A stretch of DNA of 36,392 bases from an uncultured Kocuria sp. (GCF_947500125.1 NZ_CANMRA010000034.1:1-36392); one strand, 5' to 3'; counted from the stretch's first letter, positions 7,941-16,751 are shown. The notes: generated from the letters alone by a model not told the origin. Translations and numbers: made by a program.

Positions 7941-9623
7941 TCAGAAGCGGCGGCGCGCCCGGACCGTGTGCGCCAGGCGCCGCACCTTGGGCACGTTGGT
8001 GGAGAGCACCAGGTAGCCGGCGAGCGTGCCCACCGTGGTCGCCCCGCCGGCGATGAGGGGCGTGTGGAACTTCCGCCACCGCTCCGGGTCGGAGGCGAGG
8101 ATGTGGGCCATGCCGTTGATCGAGGCGGCGATCACCGCGCCGGCCACCACCTGGTGGCCGATCTTCTCCCCGCGCTTGAGCAGCGGCTCGAACTCGTCGG
8201 CGCGCAGGTGGACGTCGAAGCCGCCGCGCTCCAGGACCACGATGAGCCGCCGGAGGTACTCGGGGGCCTCCACGCCCATCTGCACCGCGTCCTGCAGGAT
8301 GTCGCGCAGCCGCTTGGCGAGGATCTCGGGGGAGAGCCGGTGCAGCACGAACCGCTGCGCGTACGGGGTGAGGACCGAGACGAGGTCGAACTCCGGGTCC
8401 AGGCCGGTGCCCACGGACTCCGCCGTGACGAGCATCCGCAGGAACAGGGCGGACTCGCGCGGCAGGTGCATCCGGTAGCGGCGCAGCAGCCCGATGAGGT
8501 CGCCCATGAGGTGGCCCACCCGCACCTCGTGCAGGGGCTTGTTCGAGTAGCGGCGCAGCAGGATCGCCACGTCCCGCTCGATCTCCTTCTTGTTGACGTC
8601 CTGCTCCTGCGAGGTCAGCCCCAGCAGGCCCGCGGCGGCCCGCCGCGGATTCTCCTGGACCACGCCGAGCATCAGGGTCACCAGGTGGTCCCGGAACTCG
8701 TCGGTCAGGGTGCCCATCATCCCGAAGTCGATGATGCCGATCCGCCCGCCGGTCTCCACGAAGAGGTTGCCGGGGTGCGGGTCCGCGTGGAAGAAGCCGT
8801 GCTCGAAGATCATCCGGCAGATGGCCTCGGTCGAGTCCACGGCCAGCAGGTGCCGGTCGAGCCCGGCGTCCTCGAGCGCGGGGTAGTCGTTGATCTTGAT
8901 CCCCCGGATCCGCTCCATCGTGAGGATCCGGGAGGTCGAGGCCTCCCAGAAGATCTCCGGGATGTGCACCCGGGGGTCGCCCATGAAGTTCTCGGCCATC
9001 CGCTGGGCGTTGCGGGCCTCCGTGAGGTAGTCCAGCTCGTCCCGCAGCGACTGGGCGAACTCGTCCGCGAGGCCCTCCAGGTCGAAGTGCTCCACCGCCG
9101 GCCAATAGGTGGACAGCAGCTTGGCGAGCTCCGAGAGGATCTCGAGGTCCCGGTTGACCTCCTCGACGACGCCGGGGCGGCGCACCTTCACGATGACGTC
9201 CACCCCCTTGTAGACGGCCGCGTGCGCCTGGCCGATCGAGCCCGTGGCGAGGGGCACGGGGTCGATCTCGGCGAGGATCTCCTCGGCGGCGGAGTCGGGC
9301 TCCGACTCGATCATCTCGCGGATCCGCTCCGGCGGCACCGGGGGAGAGTTGTCCTGCAGCCGCGTCAGCTCCTGCACGTACCGCGGCGGCAGCAGGTCCG
9401 GCCGGGTCGAGACGACCTGACCCAGCTTCACGAAGGTGGGTCCGAGCTCCTCGAGGGCCTGCCGCAGGTGGACCGGCTGGCTGTAGAGCTTGTCGGGGTC
9501 GATGAGCCGGACCCGGGCCAGCGGTGCGCGCCACTCCTCCTTGATCCCGCCGAGGGCGAAGCCGAAGCCGTGCTTCGAGAGCACCTCGAGGATCTGGAGG
9601 AAGCGTTCCCGGCGGCTGATCAT
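7941..9623 (-). CDS. ABC1/UbiB-family atypical kinase-like membrane protein
   Basis: A 560-residue member of the ABC1/AarF/UbiB family, atypical protein-kinase-like ATPases tied in well-studied members to quinone or lipid biology. The signature elements are all present: KxGQ motif in FVKLGQVVSTRPDLLPP, the Ala-rich loop ATGSIGQAHAA replacing the P-loop, the invariant Lys in VIVKVRRPGV, the catalytic HADPHPGNLF and the metal-binding IDFGMMG. Two hydrophobic C-terminal segments (VVAGAVIAASINGMAHIL and AGGATTVGTLAGYLVL) are likely membrane helices. The ATG at 9623 overlaps the stop of the upstream HIRAN gene as ATGA, so the two are translationally coupled; the frame stays open far upstream but that part is shadow. 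Actinobacteria use menaquinone, so a true ubiquinone role is unlikely. Confidence 0.93.
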   Translation of the reverse strand: MISRRERFLQILEVLSKHGFGFALGGIKEEWRAPLARVRLIDPDKLYSQPVHLRQALEELGPTFVKLGQVVSTRPDLLPPRYVQELTRLQDNSPPVPPERIREMIESEPDSAAEEILAEIDPVPLATGSIGQAHAAVYKGVDVIVKVRRPGVVEEVNRDLEILSELAKLLSTYWPAVEHFDLEGLADEFAQSLRDELDYLTEARNAQRMAENFMGDPRVHIPEIFWEASTSRILTMERIRGIKINDYPALEDAGLDRHLLAVDSTEAICRMIFEHGFFHADPHPGNLFVETGGRIGIIDFGMMGTLTDEFRDHLVTLMLGVVQENPRRAAAGLLGLTSQEQDVNKKEIERDVAILLRRYSNKPLHEVRVGHLMGDLIGLLRRYRMHLPRESALFLRMLVTAESVGTGLDPEFDLVSVLTPYAQRFVLHRLSPEILAKRLRDILQDAVQMGVEAPEYLRRLIVVLERGGFDVHLRADEFEPLLKRGEKIGHQVVAGAVIAASINGMAHILASDPERWRKFHTPLIAGGATTVGTLAGYLVLSTNVPKVRRLAHTVRARRRF

Positions 9624-10777
9624 CGGCGGGCCACTCCGGTGCTCATCCGGGCCAGGTAGAAGGACATGAACCCGGTCGCGACGGCCACGATGAAGCACAG
9701 CGCGCTCACCAGCGGCTCCACACCGAGGAAGACCACGCCCACCGCGCCCAGCAGCACGGTCAGGGCGAGCAGCACCCACACGGCCGCGTGCACCCTGCCG
9801 AGCACCCCGGTCCCCGGCCCGGACGAGGAGCGCTGGGCGGACACGTCGTCGTCGTGCGGGGCGCGCTCGGCGCCGCCCGCTCCCGCCGCGGACACGGCCA
9901 GGCCCTTGCGCCACTTCTTCGCGTTGCGCGAGCGGTCGGCCTCGGCCGGGACGTAGGCGTCCGGGACGGGGTAGCTGTCGGCGGGCGGCATGAGCTCGGG
10001 GACGTCGTTGGGCAGCCGCTCGAACCACTCCGCGGGGATGTCCTCCGGCCGCGCCGCCTGGAGCGTCATCGAGACCTCGAAGGCCGAGCCCCGGATGGTT
10101 CCCCACACCGCGGTGAGCCTCTCCTGCTGGAAGGCGTGGTCGATGATCGGGATGAACTGCTGGGACATTTGGGTGGAGAGCCGGCCCACCTGGCGGCGCT
10201 CGTAGAGCACGTCGACGATGTCCAGGGTCTGCCCGTGGTGGTTGCGGACCTTGTTGGTCTCCAGGGTCAGCATCACGCGGCCCTCCCCGGACGGGGGGAT
10301 GACGCTGTGCAGGTACTCGGCGAACTCCTGCTCGTCCAGGACCTTGATCGACGGGCCCTGCGGCAGCACCGCCGCGTGCGTCGGCGGCGTGTTGAGCGGG
10401 AACAGCAGGTCCGGGGCTGCGATCGACAGCCGCGCCGCGGCGTCGACCTCCGCCTGCCCGTCCTGGCGCAGGACCGTGGCCTCGAGCTTCAGCGGCGCGA
10501 CCGGCGTGTAGCCGGAGGCGATGACCCGCGCGAGGTAGGGCCAGTACCGCTGCGCGTCCTGCTGGGCGAGGTGCCCGATCTTGTTGGGCCCGATCCGCAC
10601 CGAGACCGTGTGGGGGTCGAAGGGGTTGTCCGGCTCCGGGACCAGCGCCGCGTTGCCCGTCCAGGTGCGCAGCTTGCCGAAGGACAGACCGCCGAACACC
10701 CGCATGATCTCGGTGTCGTAGAAGTTCTCCGTGACGATCTCCAGAGAGCCGCGGTCGTTGAGCGCGTAGTCGGTCAT
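9620..10777 (-). CDS. HIRAN-domain protein with C-terminal membrane helices
   Basis: A 385-residue protein. Residues ~14-105 resemble a HIRAN domain: VTENFYDTEIMRVFGG, EPDNPFDPHTVSVRIG and KIGHLAQQDAQRYWPYL match its hallmark blocks. HIRAN domains are known from Rad5/HLTF, where they bind DNA 3' ends, and occur alone or in fusions in bacteria. The middle (~125-260) is a second mixed domain I do not recognise. After an Arg/Ser-rich linker come two hydrophobic helices (about 330-352 and 358-378), which would anchor the protein with the HIRAN part in the cytoplasm. ATG 10777 has GAGGGAG just upstream. It is first of a two-gene operon, overlapping the ABC1 gene by four bases. Confidence 0.82.
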   Translation of the reverse strand: MTDYALNDRGSLEIVTENFYDTEIMRVFGGLSFGKLRTWTGNAALVPEPDNPFDPHTVSVRIGPNKIGHLAQQDAQRYWPYLARVIASGYTPVAPLKLEATVLRQDGQAEVDAAARLSIAAPDLLFPLNTPPTHAAVLPQGPSIKVLDEQEFAEYLHSVIPPSGEGRVMLTLETNKVRNHHGQTLDIVDVLYERRQVGRLSTQMSQQFIPIIDHAFQQERLTAVWGTIRGSAFEVSMTLQAARPEDIPAEWFERLPNDVPELMPPADSYPVPDAYVPAEADRSRNAKKWRKGLAVSAAGAGGAERAPHDDDVSAQRSSSGPGTGVLGRVHAAVWVLLALTVLLGAVGVVFLGVEPLVSALCFIVAVATGFMSFYLARMSTGVARR

Positions 10778-10969
10778 GGTCTCCCTCGATGGAGCTGGGG
10801 CATCAAGTCGTCCTCAGCATCTCATGATTCCCGGGACGCCCGGTTCATGGTCCGACCCGTACGGTGTCCGTGCTGACTGGTGCAATGATGGCCGATCAGG
10901 ACACCGGGCGGGCCCCGGTGACCGCCCCGGGACGAGAGCCGGACCGGGATCCGCAGAGGAGGCGCACGG

Positions 10970-12394
10970 ATGCCCCAGGGCCAGGTCCCCCCGCCCGAGC
11001 CCGACCGACCGGCGGTGGACGTCGACGTGCTGCGCACGCTGTTCCTCAGCCCCGCCGACTGGATCCACCGCCGCGTGGAGTCCGTGCTCATGAGCCCCGA
11101 CGGCGTCACCCGCCGGAAGGTCTCCCTAGACGTCGACCTCGCCGCGCGCGCCCCCTGGCCGGCCGACGCCGCCGGCCGGCTGCTGGTGCCCGTGACCATC
11201 CAGGCCAAGCAGCCCCTGCGCAACTTCGACGCCGTCTGCCAGGGCGACCCCGTCCCGGTCCTCAGCACGGAGGACAACGGCGCGCTCGCCGAGCTGCTCC
11301 TGCGCGGGCTGATCCCGGAGCAGCTGCCGCCGGCGGAGGCGGCCGTCCTGGCGCACGACCACGTCCCGGCGGTCGTGCACGCCCCCGAACTGCTCGTGGA
11401 GGACGCCCTCGACGGGTTCTGGGCCTACTGCGAGCACCTGCGGGTGGTCGTGCAGGAGCTCGTCGACCGGGGGCGGCTCCCGGCGGAGGACGCCGAGCAC
11501 TGGGACGCCGACCTCGCGCTGTTCACCACCGTGGCCGACCAGCTGGCCCGCGGCTTCCTGCTGACCTTCGCCCTGCCGGCCGAGTTCGCGGGGCGCCGGC
11601 TCGTGCTCAAGTACTCGATGGACGAGCAGTACGCCGCGGGCCGGAGGCCGCGCGCCCGGGACCGGCTGCGGCACTGCTGGATGCCGTGGGTGGGGCGGGT
11701 CGGCCTGCACGACCTCGCCTCCTGCCGCAGCTTCCACCTGGAGCTGACGGTGCCCGCGGAGGTCCGGCTGCACGAGTTCACGGTCCTCTCGCACGAGGGA
11801 GGGCGCCCCGGCGGGCCGGGGGGCTCGCACCGGGCGGTGGACCGGGTGCTCGCCGAGGACCGCACCGTGCGGCGGTGGCCCGGGGCGGTGCGCGGCCACC
11901 TGGCGCTGCGGCCCACGTCCCGTTTCGACGACGCCTTCTGCGAGATGGTGATCCTGCCGGCGCGCCAGGGGATCACGGCGTTCGCCTCCGTGGCGGTCAG
12001 TCTCATCACCGCGGTCCTGCTGCTCGTCGGGCTCGTGTCGACCGTGCGGGAGCACGTCCTGGGGCCCGGCTGGCAGGTGCCCTCCGCGGCGGCGTCGATC
12101 GTGATGTCCGTGGTGGCGGTGCTGCTGTCCTGGATCAACCGGCAGCCGGAGCACGACATCTCCGTGCGCGTGATGCGCCCCCTGCGCTACGCCCTGAATC
12201 TGGAGGCCCTGGTCATGCTCATGCTCGCCGGCGCGGCGTCGGTCCCCTTCACCGCGGGGGCCGCCGCGGTGTACTGGTCGGTCCTCGTCCTGCTGCACGT
12301 GCTGTCCCTCGTGCTCGTGGCGCGCACCTGGTGGGTGCGGCGGTCCGTGGACCGGGGCTGGTACACCTCCCGGGCGCGGCGGCACGGCCGATGA
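10970..12394 (+). CDS. hypothetical membrane protein, 474 aa
   Basis: I do not recognise a family. The N-terminal ~335 residues are soluble, acidic and mixed alpha/beta (for example LLVPVTIQAKQPLRNFDAV, GFLLTFALPAEFAGRRLVLKYSMDEQYAAG). The C-terminal part has four hydrophobic segments at roughly 345-365 (ITAFASVAVSLITAVLLLVG), 375-395 (AASIVMSVVAVLLSWI), 412-432 (LEALVMLMLAGAASVPF) and 435-455 (VYWSVLVLLHVLSLVLV). A large cytoplasmic sensor- or effector-like domain tethered by four helices is the likely shape. ATG 10970 follows AGGAGG by seven bases. It is divergent from the HIRAN operon across a 192-base gap, so the two units may share control; that is inference. Confidence 0.75.
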   Translation: MPQGQVPPPEPDRPAVDVDVLRTLFLSPADWIHRRVESVLMSPDGVTRRKVSLDVDLAARAPWPADAAGRLLVPVTIQAKQPLRNFDAVCQGDPVPVLSTEDNGALAELLLRGLIPEQLPPAEAAVLAHDHVPAVVHAPELLVEDALDGFWAYCEHLRVVVQELVDRGRLPAEDAEHWDADLALFTTVADQLARGFLLTFALPAEFAGRRLVLKYSMDEQYAAGRRPRARDRLRHCWMPWVGRVGLHDLASCRSFHLELTVPAEVRLHEFTVLSHEGGRPGGPGGSHRAVDRVLAEDRTVRRWPGAVRGHLALRPTSRFDDAFCEMVILPARQGITAFASVAVSLITAVLLLVGLVSTVREHVLGPGWQVPSAAASIVMSVVAVLLSWINRQPEHDISVRVMRPLRYALNLEALVMLMLAGAASVPFTAGAAAVYWSVLVLLHVLSLVLVARTWWVRRSVDRGWYTSRARRHGR

Positions 12395-12406
12395 CCGGCG
12401 GCGCTC

Positions 12407-12435
12407 TGTTCAGTGGGGCGGCGGCCTCCTACACT
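12407..12435 (+). promoter_or_regulatory. candidate sigma-70-type promoter for the 67-aa gene
   Basis: TGTTCA (12407-12412) and TACACT (12430-12435) are separated by 17 bases, placing transcription start near 12442 and leaving a short leader with AAAGGA before the ATG at 12460. The match is moderate but the spacing is ideal. Confidence 0.5.
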
Positions 12436-12459
12436 GGAGGTGTCACGAAAGGATCCACC

Positions 12460-12663
12460 ATGGCCTATGACGCCAGGACCGGTCCGCAGGCGCCCCAGCC
12501 GCGCCGCGAGCACCGCAACGACTCCAAGGTGAACCTGCTGCAGCTGGGCAACTCCTCGATGTCCCTCGGCCAGAGCCTCGACCGGCGGGTCTTCAAGTCC
12601 AACGAGGACGCCCAGCGCGCCGTCGACCGCGTGCTGCGCCGCTCGGGGCGTCCCGCCGCCTGA
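12460..12663 (+). CDS. small hypothetical protein, 67 aa
   Basis: A 67-residue hydrophilic protein starting at the ATG at 12460, with AAAGGA nine bases upstream and a good promoter before that. The sequence is basic and polar (REHRNDSKVNLLQLGNSSMS, then SLGQSLDRRVFKSNEDAQRAVDRVLRR), with one probable amphipathic helix at the C-terminus. No cysteine motif, signal or membrane segment is visible. Its own promoter, ribosome site and a strong terminator immediately downstream argue that it is a real gene. It might be a small DNA- or ribosome-associated protein, but nothing in the sequence proves a function. Confidence 0.65.
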   Translation: MAYDARTGPQAPQPRREHRNDSKVNLLQLGNSSMSLGQSLDRRVFKSNEDAQRAVDRVLRRSGRPAA

Positions 12664-12691
12664 GTCCGTCCCACCCGCCCGGAACCGCCGG

Positions 12692-12750
12692 GCCCCCGTG
12701 CAGTCGCAGTCCCCCGGTGCGCACCGGGGGGACTGCGACTGCACGGGGGC
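12692..12750. terminator. 29-bp near-perfect inverted repeat, bidirectional terminator
   Basis: Left arm 12692-12720 and right arm 12721-12750 are complementary over 29 bases with a single extra G in the right arm and no spacer. It lies between the convergent 67-aa gene (ends 12663) and pepN (ends 12789). A bidirectional transcription terminator is the natural reading, although the stem is much longer than needed for that. Confidence 0.75.
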
Positions 12751-12788
12751 CATGGCATCAGCCGCAGCGTGCGGGGGTCCGGGCGGGG

Positions 12789-15413
12789 TCAGGGCCGGGC
12801 CGCCGCCTGCGCCCGCAGCGCCCGCAGCAGGTGGTCCCGCTCCTCGACCAGGATCCGGCGCAGGGCGGCGGGCGCCCCCGCGTGGTGGCGCAGCCACAGC
12901 TCCGTGCGGGCGAGCACGGGGTGGTGCTCGGGGTCGTGGCCCGGCTCGAGGTCGGCCCCGGCGGGATAGAGTCCCTGCACGATGCGGGTGGCCATCCCGA
13001 TGGACCGGCGCGCCCAGACCTCCTCCAGCATGGTGAAGTACGGCTCGCGGTAGGGCTCCACGAGCTCCGCCGGGCCCAGCTGGAAACCGGTGATCGTGGC
13101 CGTCAGCAGGTCGTTGGACAGCTCGTCGCCGGTGATCGCCTCCCACGCCTCGGCCTTGGCCCGGGCGAGCGGGCGGGCGGCGCGGGCGCGGGCCCAGCCG
13201 ACCTGACCCGTGCGGGTCCGGTCACCAGCACGCTCCCGCTCCAGGGCGGCCTCGAGCTCGGGGTCCTCGCCGTGGCCCGTGGCCGCGAGCGCCGTCCACA
13301 GCGCCCAGCGCAGCTCCGAGCCCAGCCGCAGCCCGGGCAGCGCGTCCCGCCCGCCGAGGAGGTCGCGCAGCCAGCCGGCGTGGCTCCCGTCGCGGCGGGC
13401 CGTGCGAGCGGTGAGCCGGGCCAGGGCCAGCTGCCGGTCGCTGCCGGGGTCGGCGCGGCGCAGCTCCCGGACGGAGGCGTCGAGCAGCCGCCCCCGCAGC
13501 CGGCCCCGCCGGGCGGTGGGGGCGAAGCGCTCGACGGCCTCCACAGCGTGGTCCACGGCGGTGGAGAACATCCCGGTCCGCGGCTCGGCGAAGCCGTGGT
13601 CCAGGACGGCGCCCACCCAGTCCCCGGGGTCGAGCTCGGCGTCCCGAGTGGCGTTCCACAGCCCCGACCACAGCTGGGCGCGGGCCATGTCGTCCTCCAC
13701 GGAGGACAGGGAGCTCAGGGCCGTGGTGAGCGAGAGCGGGTCCAGGCGGGCCTTGGCGTACGTGAGGTCCTCGTCGTTGACCACCAGCAGGGGCGCGGTC
13801 GAGCCCACCAGCTCGGGGACCTCCACGGACGCCTCGGCGGGCAGGTCCACGCTGACCGTGCCGGTGCGCACCAGGACGTCGCCCGGCCCGCGCTCGTAGC
13901 CGCCGAGCAGCAGCCGGTGGGGGCGCAGAACCCCGGAGCCGGGGTCCTGGAGCAGCGCCGCGAAGGTCACGGTGCCGTCGTCGTCCCGGGCGAGGTCCAG
14001 GGTCAGGGAGGAGACGCCGGAGGTGCCCAGCCAGGACTCGGCCCAGCCGCGCACGTCCCGCCCGGAGGCCTCCTCGAGCACGGCCACGAAGTCCTCCAGC
14101 GTGGTGGACCCGTAGGCGTGGCGGCGGAAGTAGGAGCGGCACGCGTCGACGAACGCGTCGTAGCCCACGAACGCCACGAGCTGCTTGAGCACCGCGGCGC
14201 CCTTGGCGTAGGTGATGCCGTCGAAGTTCTGCCGGGCGGCCTCGAGGTCCTGGACGTCGGCGACCACGGGGTGCGTGGTGGGCAGCTGGTCCTGCCGGTA
14301 GGCCCAGGCCTTCCGGCGGTCCGCGAACGCGATCCAGGCCTCCTCGAAGTCCGTGGCCTGCACGGACGCGTGGGCGCCCATGAACTCCGCGAAGGACTCC
14401 TTGAGCCACAGGTCGTCCCACCACGTCATGGTCACGAGGTCCCCGAACCACATGTGGGACATCTCGTGCATGAGGGTGTTGGCCCGCCCCTGGTACTGGG
14501 CCCGGGTGGCCCCGTCCGGGAACAGGTACTCCTCGGTGAAGGTCACCAGCCCGGGGTTCTCCATGGCGCCCAGGTTGTACTCGGGCACGAACGCCTGCTC
14601 GTACTTCCCGAACGGGTACGGGTAGCCGAACAGCTCGGTGAAGAACGTCAGGCCCTGCCGGGTGAGGTCGAACAGCTCCCGGGCGCCCGTGCTCGCGTCC
14701 AGGTGCTCCGCCAGCGAGGCGCGGCAGTACAGGGCCAGCGGCACCGACATGCGGCTGCCGTCCTCGAAGGAGTGCCGCCACTCGCCCGCGACCCGGTGGT
14801 ACGGGCCCGCCAGGACCGTGGTGATGTACGTGGAGATCCGCTCCGTGGGGGCGAACTCGTGGCGCACCGCCCCGGGCCGCTCGGCCTCCGGGGCGGGGGA
14901 CACCGCCATGCGCACCCCGTTGGAGGAGACCTGCCAGCCCTCCGGGGCCAGCACGGTGAACCGGAAGGACGCCTTGAGGTCCGGCTGCTCGAAGTTCGCG
15001 AAGACCCGGCGGGCGTCCGCCGGCTCGTACTGCGTGTACAGGTAGACCCGGCCGTCGGCCGGATCCACGAACCGGTGCATCCCCTCCCCGGAGCGGGAGT
15101 ACAGACCCCGCCCGGCCACGGACACCTCGTTGGTCGCCTCGAGGGACGGGAGGCGGACCCGCGAGCCCTCGACGACGTCGTCCGGGTTCAGCTCCCGGCC
15201 GTTGACCGTCACCGACTCCACGGAGTGGGCGATGAAGTCCAGGAACGTCTGGGCGCCCTCCTCCGCGCCGAAGCGCACCGTGGTCACGGACCGGAACGTG
15301 TCCGCCTCCGGGTCCGGCGCGGTGGACAGGTCCAGCAGGACGTCGTAGCTCTCCACGGCGACGAGCTCGGAACGGTCGGCGGTCTCGCTGCGGGTCAGGT
15401 TGTCGTTGCGCAC
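12789..15413 (-). CDS. pepN: aminopeptidase N (M1 family)
   Basis: An 874-residue zinc metallopeptidase of the M1 family that removes N-terminal residues from peptides; cytosolic, no signal. The exopeptidase motif GAMENPG precedes the zinc site HEMSH (residues 316-320), with the third ligand Glu339 eighteen residues later in KESFAEF, all intact. Length is that of actinobacterial PepN. The GTG at 15413 gives the N-terminus VRNDNLTRSE typical of these enzymes; the ribosome site is poor (GGGTGG 11 bases upstream), and the frame remains open further upstream without a better start. It is transcribed alone, divergent from the DUF2243 gene 106 bases away, and ends at the large inverted repeat shared with the small gene. 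Confidence 0.95.
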   Translation of the reverse strand: MRNDNLTRSETADRSELVAVESYDVLLDLSTAPDPEADTFRSVTTVRFGAEEGAQTFLDFIAHSVESVTVNGRELNPDDVVEGSRVRLPSLEATNEVSVAGRGLYSRSGEGMHRFVDPADGRVYLYTQYEPADARRVFANFEQPDLKASFRFTVLAPEGWQVSSNGVRMAVSPAPEAERPGAVRHEFAPTERISTYITTVLAGPYHRVAGEWRHSFEDGSRMSVPLALYCRASLAEHLDASTGARELFDLTRQGLTFFTELFGYPYPFGKYEQAFVPEYNLGAMENPGLVTFTEEYLFPDGATRAQYQGRANTLMHEMSHMWFGDLVTMTWWDDLWLKESFAEFMGAHASVQATDFEEAWIAFADRRKAWAYRQDQLPTTHPVVADVQDLEAARQNFDGITYAKGAAVLKQLVAFVGYDAFVDACRSYFRRHAYGSTTLEDFVAVLEEASGRDVRGWAESWLGTSGVSSLTLDLARDDDGTVTFAALLQDPGSGVLRPHRLLLGGYERGPGDVLVRTGTVSVDLPAEASVEVPELVGSTAPLLVVNDEDLTYAKARLDPLSLTTALSSLSSVEDDMARAQLWSGLWNATRDAELDPGDWVGAVLDHGFAEPRTGMFSTAVDHAVEAVERFAPTARRGRLRGRLLDASVRELRRADPGSDRQLALARLTARTARRDGSHAGWLRDLLGGRDALPGLRLGSELRWALWTALAATGHGEDPELEAALERERAGDRTRTGQVGWARARAARPLARAKAEAWEAITGDELSNDLLTATITGFQLGPAELVEPYREPYFTMLEEVWARRSIGMATRIVQGLYPAGADLEPGHDPEHHPVLARTELWLRHHAGAPAALRRILVEERDHLLRALRAQAAARP

Positions 15414-15454
15414 CGTGCCATTGAACCACCCGGGCCGCCCCGCCCACCGGGCCC

Positions 15455-15482
15455 TGGACAGCGGACGGGCCGACCGTAGGCT
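15455..15482 (+). promoter_or_regulatory. candidate promoter of the DUF2243/CtaG pair
   Basis: TGGACA (15455-15460) and TAGGCT (15477-15482) with a 16-base spacer lie upstream of the AGGAGG and ATG at 15520. The -35 box resembles the TTGACA consensus at 5 of 6 positions. Confidence 0.5.
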
Positions 15483-15519
15483 GGACCACGACCCCGCCCG
15501 TCCGCACCAGGAGGACACG

Positions 15520-15969
15520 ATGGCCGACCAGGACCGCCGGACCCTGCTCGCCGGTGCCCTGCTGGGGGCCGGCGTCGCCGCCTCCGTGGTGGACCTCGCC
15601 GTCTTCCACCTCCTCCTGCACTGGCACCACTTCTACGACCTGTCCACCACCGGGGTCGCCCTCGCCTCGGACGGGCTCTTCCACGCCTTCGACTGGTTCA
15701 CCACCGTGGGCTCCCTCTTCCTGCTCGCCGACCTCCGGCGCCGGGGAACCGTGGCCTGGGGCCGCTGGACCGGGGGGCTGCTCGCGGGGCTCGGCGCGTT
15801 CCAGCTCTTCGACGGCGTGGTCCTGCACAAGGTGCTCAGGATCCACCAGATCCGCTACGACGTGGACCTGCTGGTCTACGACGCCACCTGGATCGGCACG
15901 GCCGTGCTCGCGCTCGCGGCAGGCCTGCTGCTGCTCCGCCGCGCCCGCCCGGCCCGCCCGAGACGGTGA
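15520..15969 (+). CDS. DUF2243 family membrane protein
   Basis: A 149-residue integral membrane protein with four hydrophobic helices: about 8-27 (LLAGALLGAGVAASVVDLAVF), 48-70 (DGLFHAFDWFTTVGSLFLLAD), 80-100 (GGLLAGLGAFQLFDGVVLHKV) and 118-138 (WIGTAVLALAAGLLLL). The His/Asp-rich pattern HLLLHWHHFYDLS, FHAFDWF and FDGVVLHKVLRIHQIRYD is characteristic of DUF2243; the histidines on membrane faces suggest metal or haem contact. The start at 15520 is fixed by AGGAGG five bases upstream. Its stop overlaps the GTG of the following CtaG-like gene (GTGA), and this pairing is common in the family, implying joint work in respiratory-oxidase or copper-related assembly; that role is inference. Confidence 0.88.
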   Translation: MADQDRRTLLAGALLGAGVAASVVDLAVFHLLLHWHHFYDLSTTGVALASDGLFHAFDWFTTVGSLFLLADLRRRGTVAWGRWTGGLLAGLGAFQLFDGVVLHKVLRIHQIRYDVDLLVYDATWIGTAVLALAAGLLLLRRARPARPRR

Positions 15970-16751
15970 CGCCGCACCACGGCGCCACGGGCTGGGACCT
16001 GTTCGAGGGGACCGTGCTCGTCCTGCTCCTCCTGGGCGCCGCGGGCTACGCCACGGGGCTGTGGGCGGCACGGCACCGCGGACCGTGGCCGCCGCACCGG
16101 ACGGTGCTGTGGCACGCGGGTCTGCTCTGCGCCGCAGCGGCGCTGGCCGGCCCCCTGGCGGAGGCCGCTCGCACCGGCTTCACCGCCCACATGGCCGGGC
16201 ACCTGCTGCTGGGAATGGCCGCCCCGCTGCTGCTGGTGCTCGCCGCGCCCGTGACCCTGGCGCTGCGCGCGCTGCCCGCGGCCCGGGCCAGGACCGTGTC
16301 CCGTCTCCTGCGCACCCCGCCCGTGCGGGCGCTCACCCATCCGGTGGTGGCCGGGCTGCTGAACGCCGGCGGCCTGTGGCTGCTCTACACGACCGGGCTG
16401 TACGGCCGCATGCACGAGTCGGTGGGCGTGCACGCGGCCGTGCACGCCCACGTCCTCCTGGCCGGCTACGTCTTCACCGCCGCCGTGGTCGGGGTGGACC
16501 CGGATCCGCACCGGGGCTCCTTCCCGCTGCGGGCGGCCGTGCTGGTCGGCTTCCTGGCGGCCCACTCGGCGCTCGCCAAGCACCTGTACGGGCACCCCCC
16601 GGAGGGCGTCGGAACGTCGGACGCCCGCGTGGGGGCGCAGCTCATGTACTACGGCGGGGACGTCGTGGACGTGGCGCTGATCGTCGCGCTCTTCGCCCAG
16701 TGGTACGTCTCCGGCCGTCCTCGCACCCGGGTGGTCCGGTCGACCGCCTGA
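15966..16751 (+). CDS. CtaG-like cytochrome c oxidase assembly membrane protein
   Basis: A 261-residue multi-pass membrane protein of the CtaG/caa3-oxidase assembly family, thought to help deliver copper to haem-copper oxidases. Typical features are FTAHMAGHLLLGMAAPLLLVLAAPVTLALRALP, the ALTHPVVAGLLNAGGLWLLYTTGLY block, HESVGVHAAVHAHVLLAGYVF and the late MYYGGDVVDVALIVALFAQWY helix; at least six helices are apparent, with conserved His residues in the membrane. The GTG start overlaps the stop of the DUF2243 gene by four bases and lacks a separate ribosome site, so translation is coupled. It converges closely (10 bases) on the small minus-strand gene. Family assignment is strong; the exact partner oxidase is not in this window. 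Confidence 0.88.
   Translation: MTPHHGATGWDLFEGTVLVLLLLGAAGYATGLWAARHRGPWPPHRTVLWHAGLLCAAAALAGPLAEAARTGFTAHMAGHLLLGMAAPLLLVLAAPVTLALRALPAARARTVSRLLRTPPVRALTHPVVAGLLNAGGLWLLYTTGLYGRMHESVGVHAAVHAHVLLAGYVFTAAVVGVDPDPHRGSFPLRAAVLVGFLAAHSALAKHLYGHPPEGVGTSDARVGAQLMYYGGDVVDVALIVALFAQWYVSGRPRTRVVRSTA

Noticed and set aside
9624-10106. N-terminal extension of the ABC1 protein frame
   Set aside because: The frame is open by GC bias only; the segment overlaps the HIRAN gene, and the ATGA overlap at 9623 gives the natural start.
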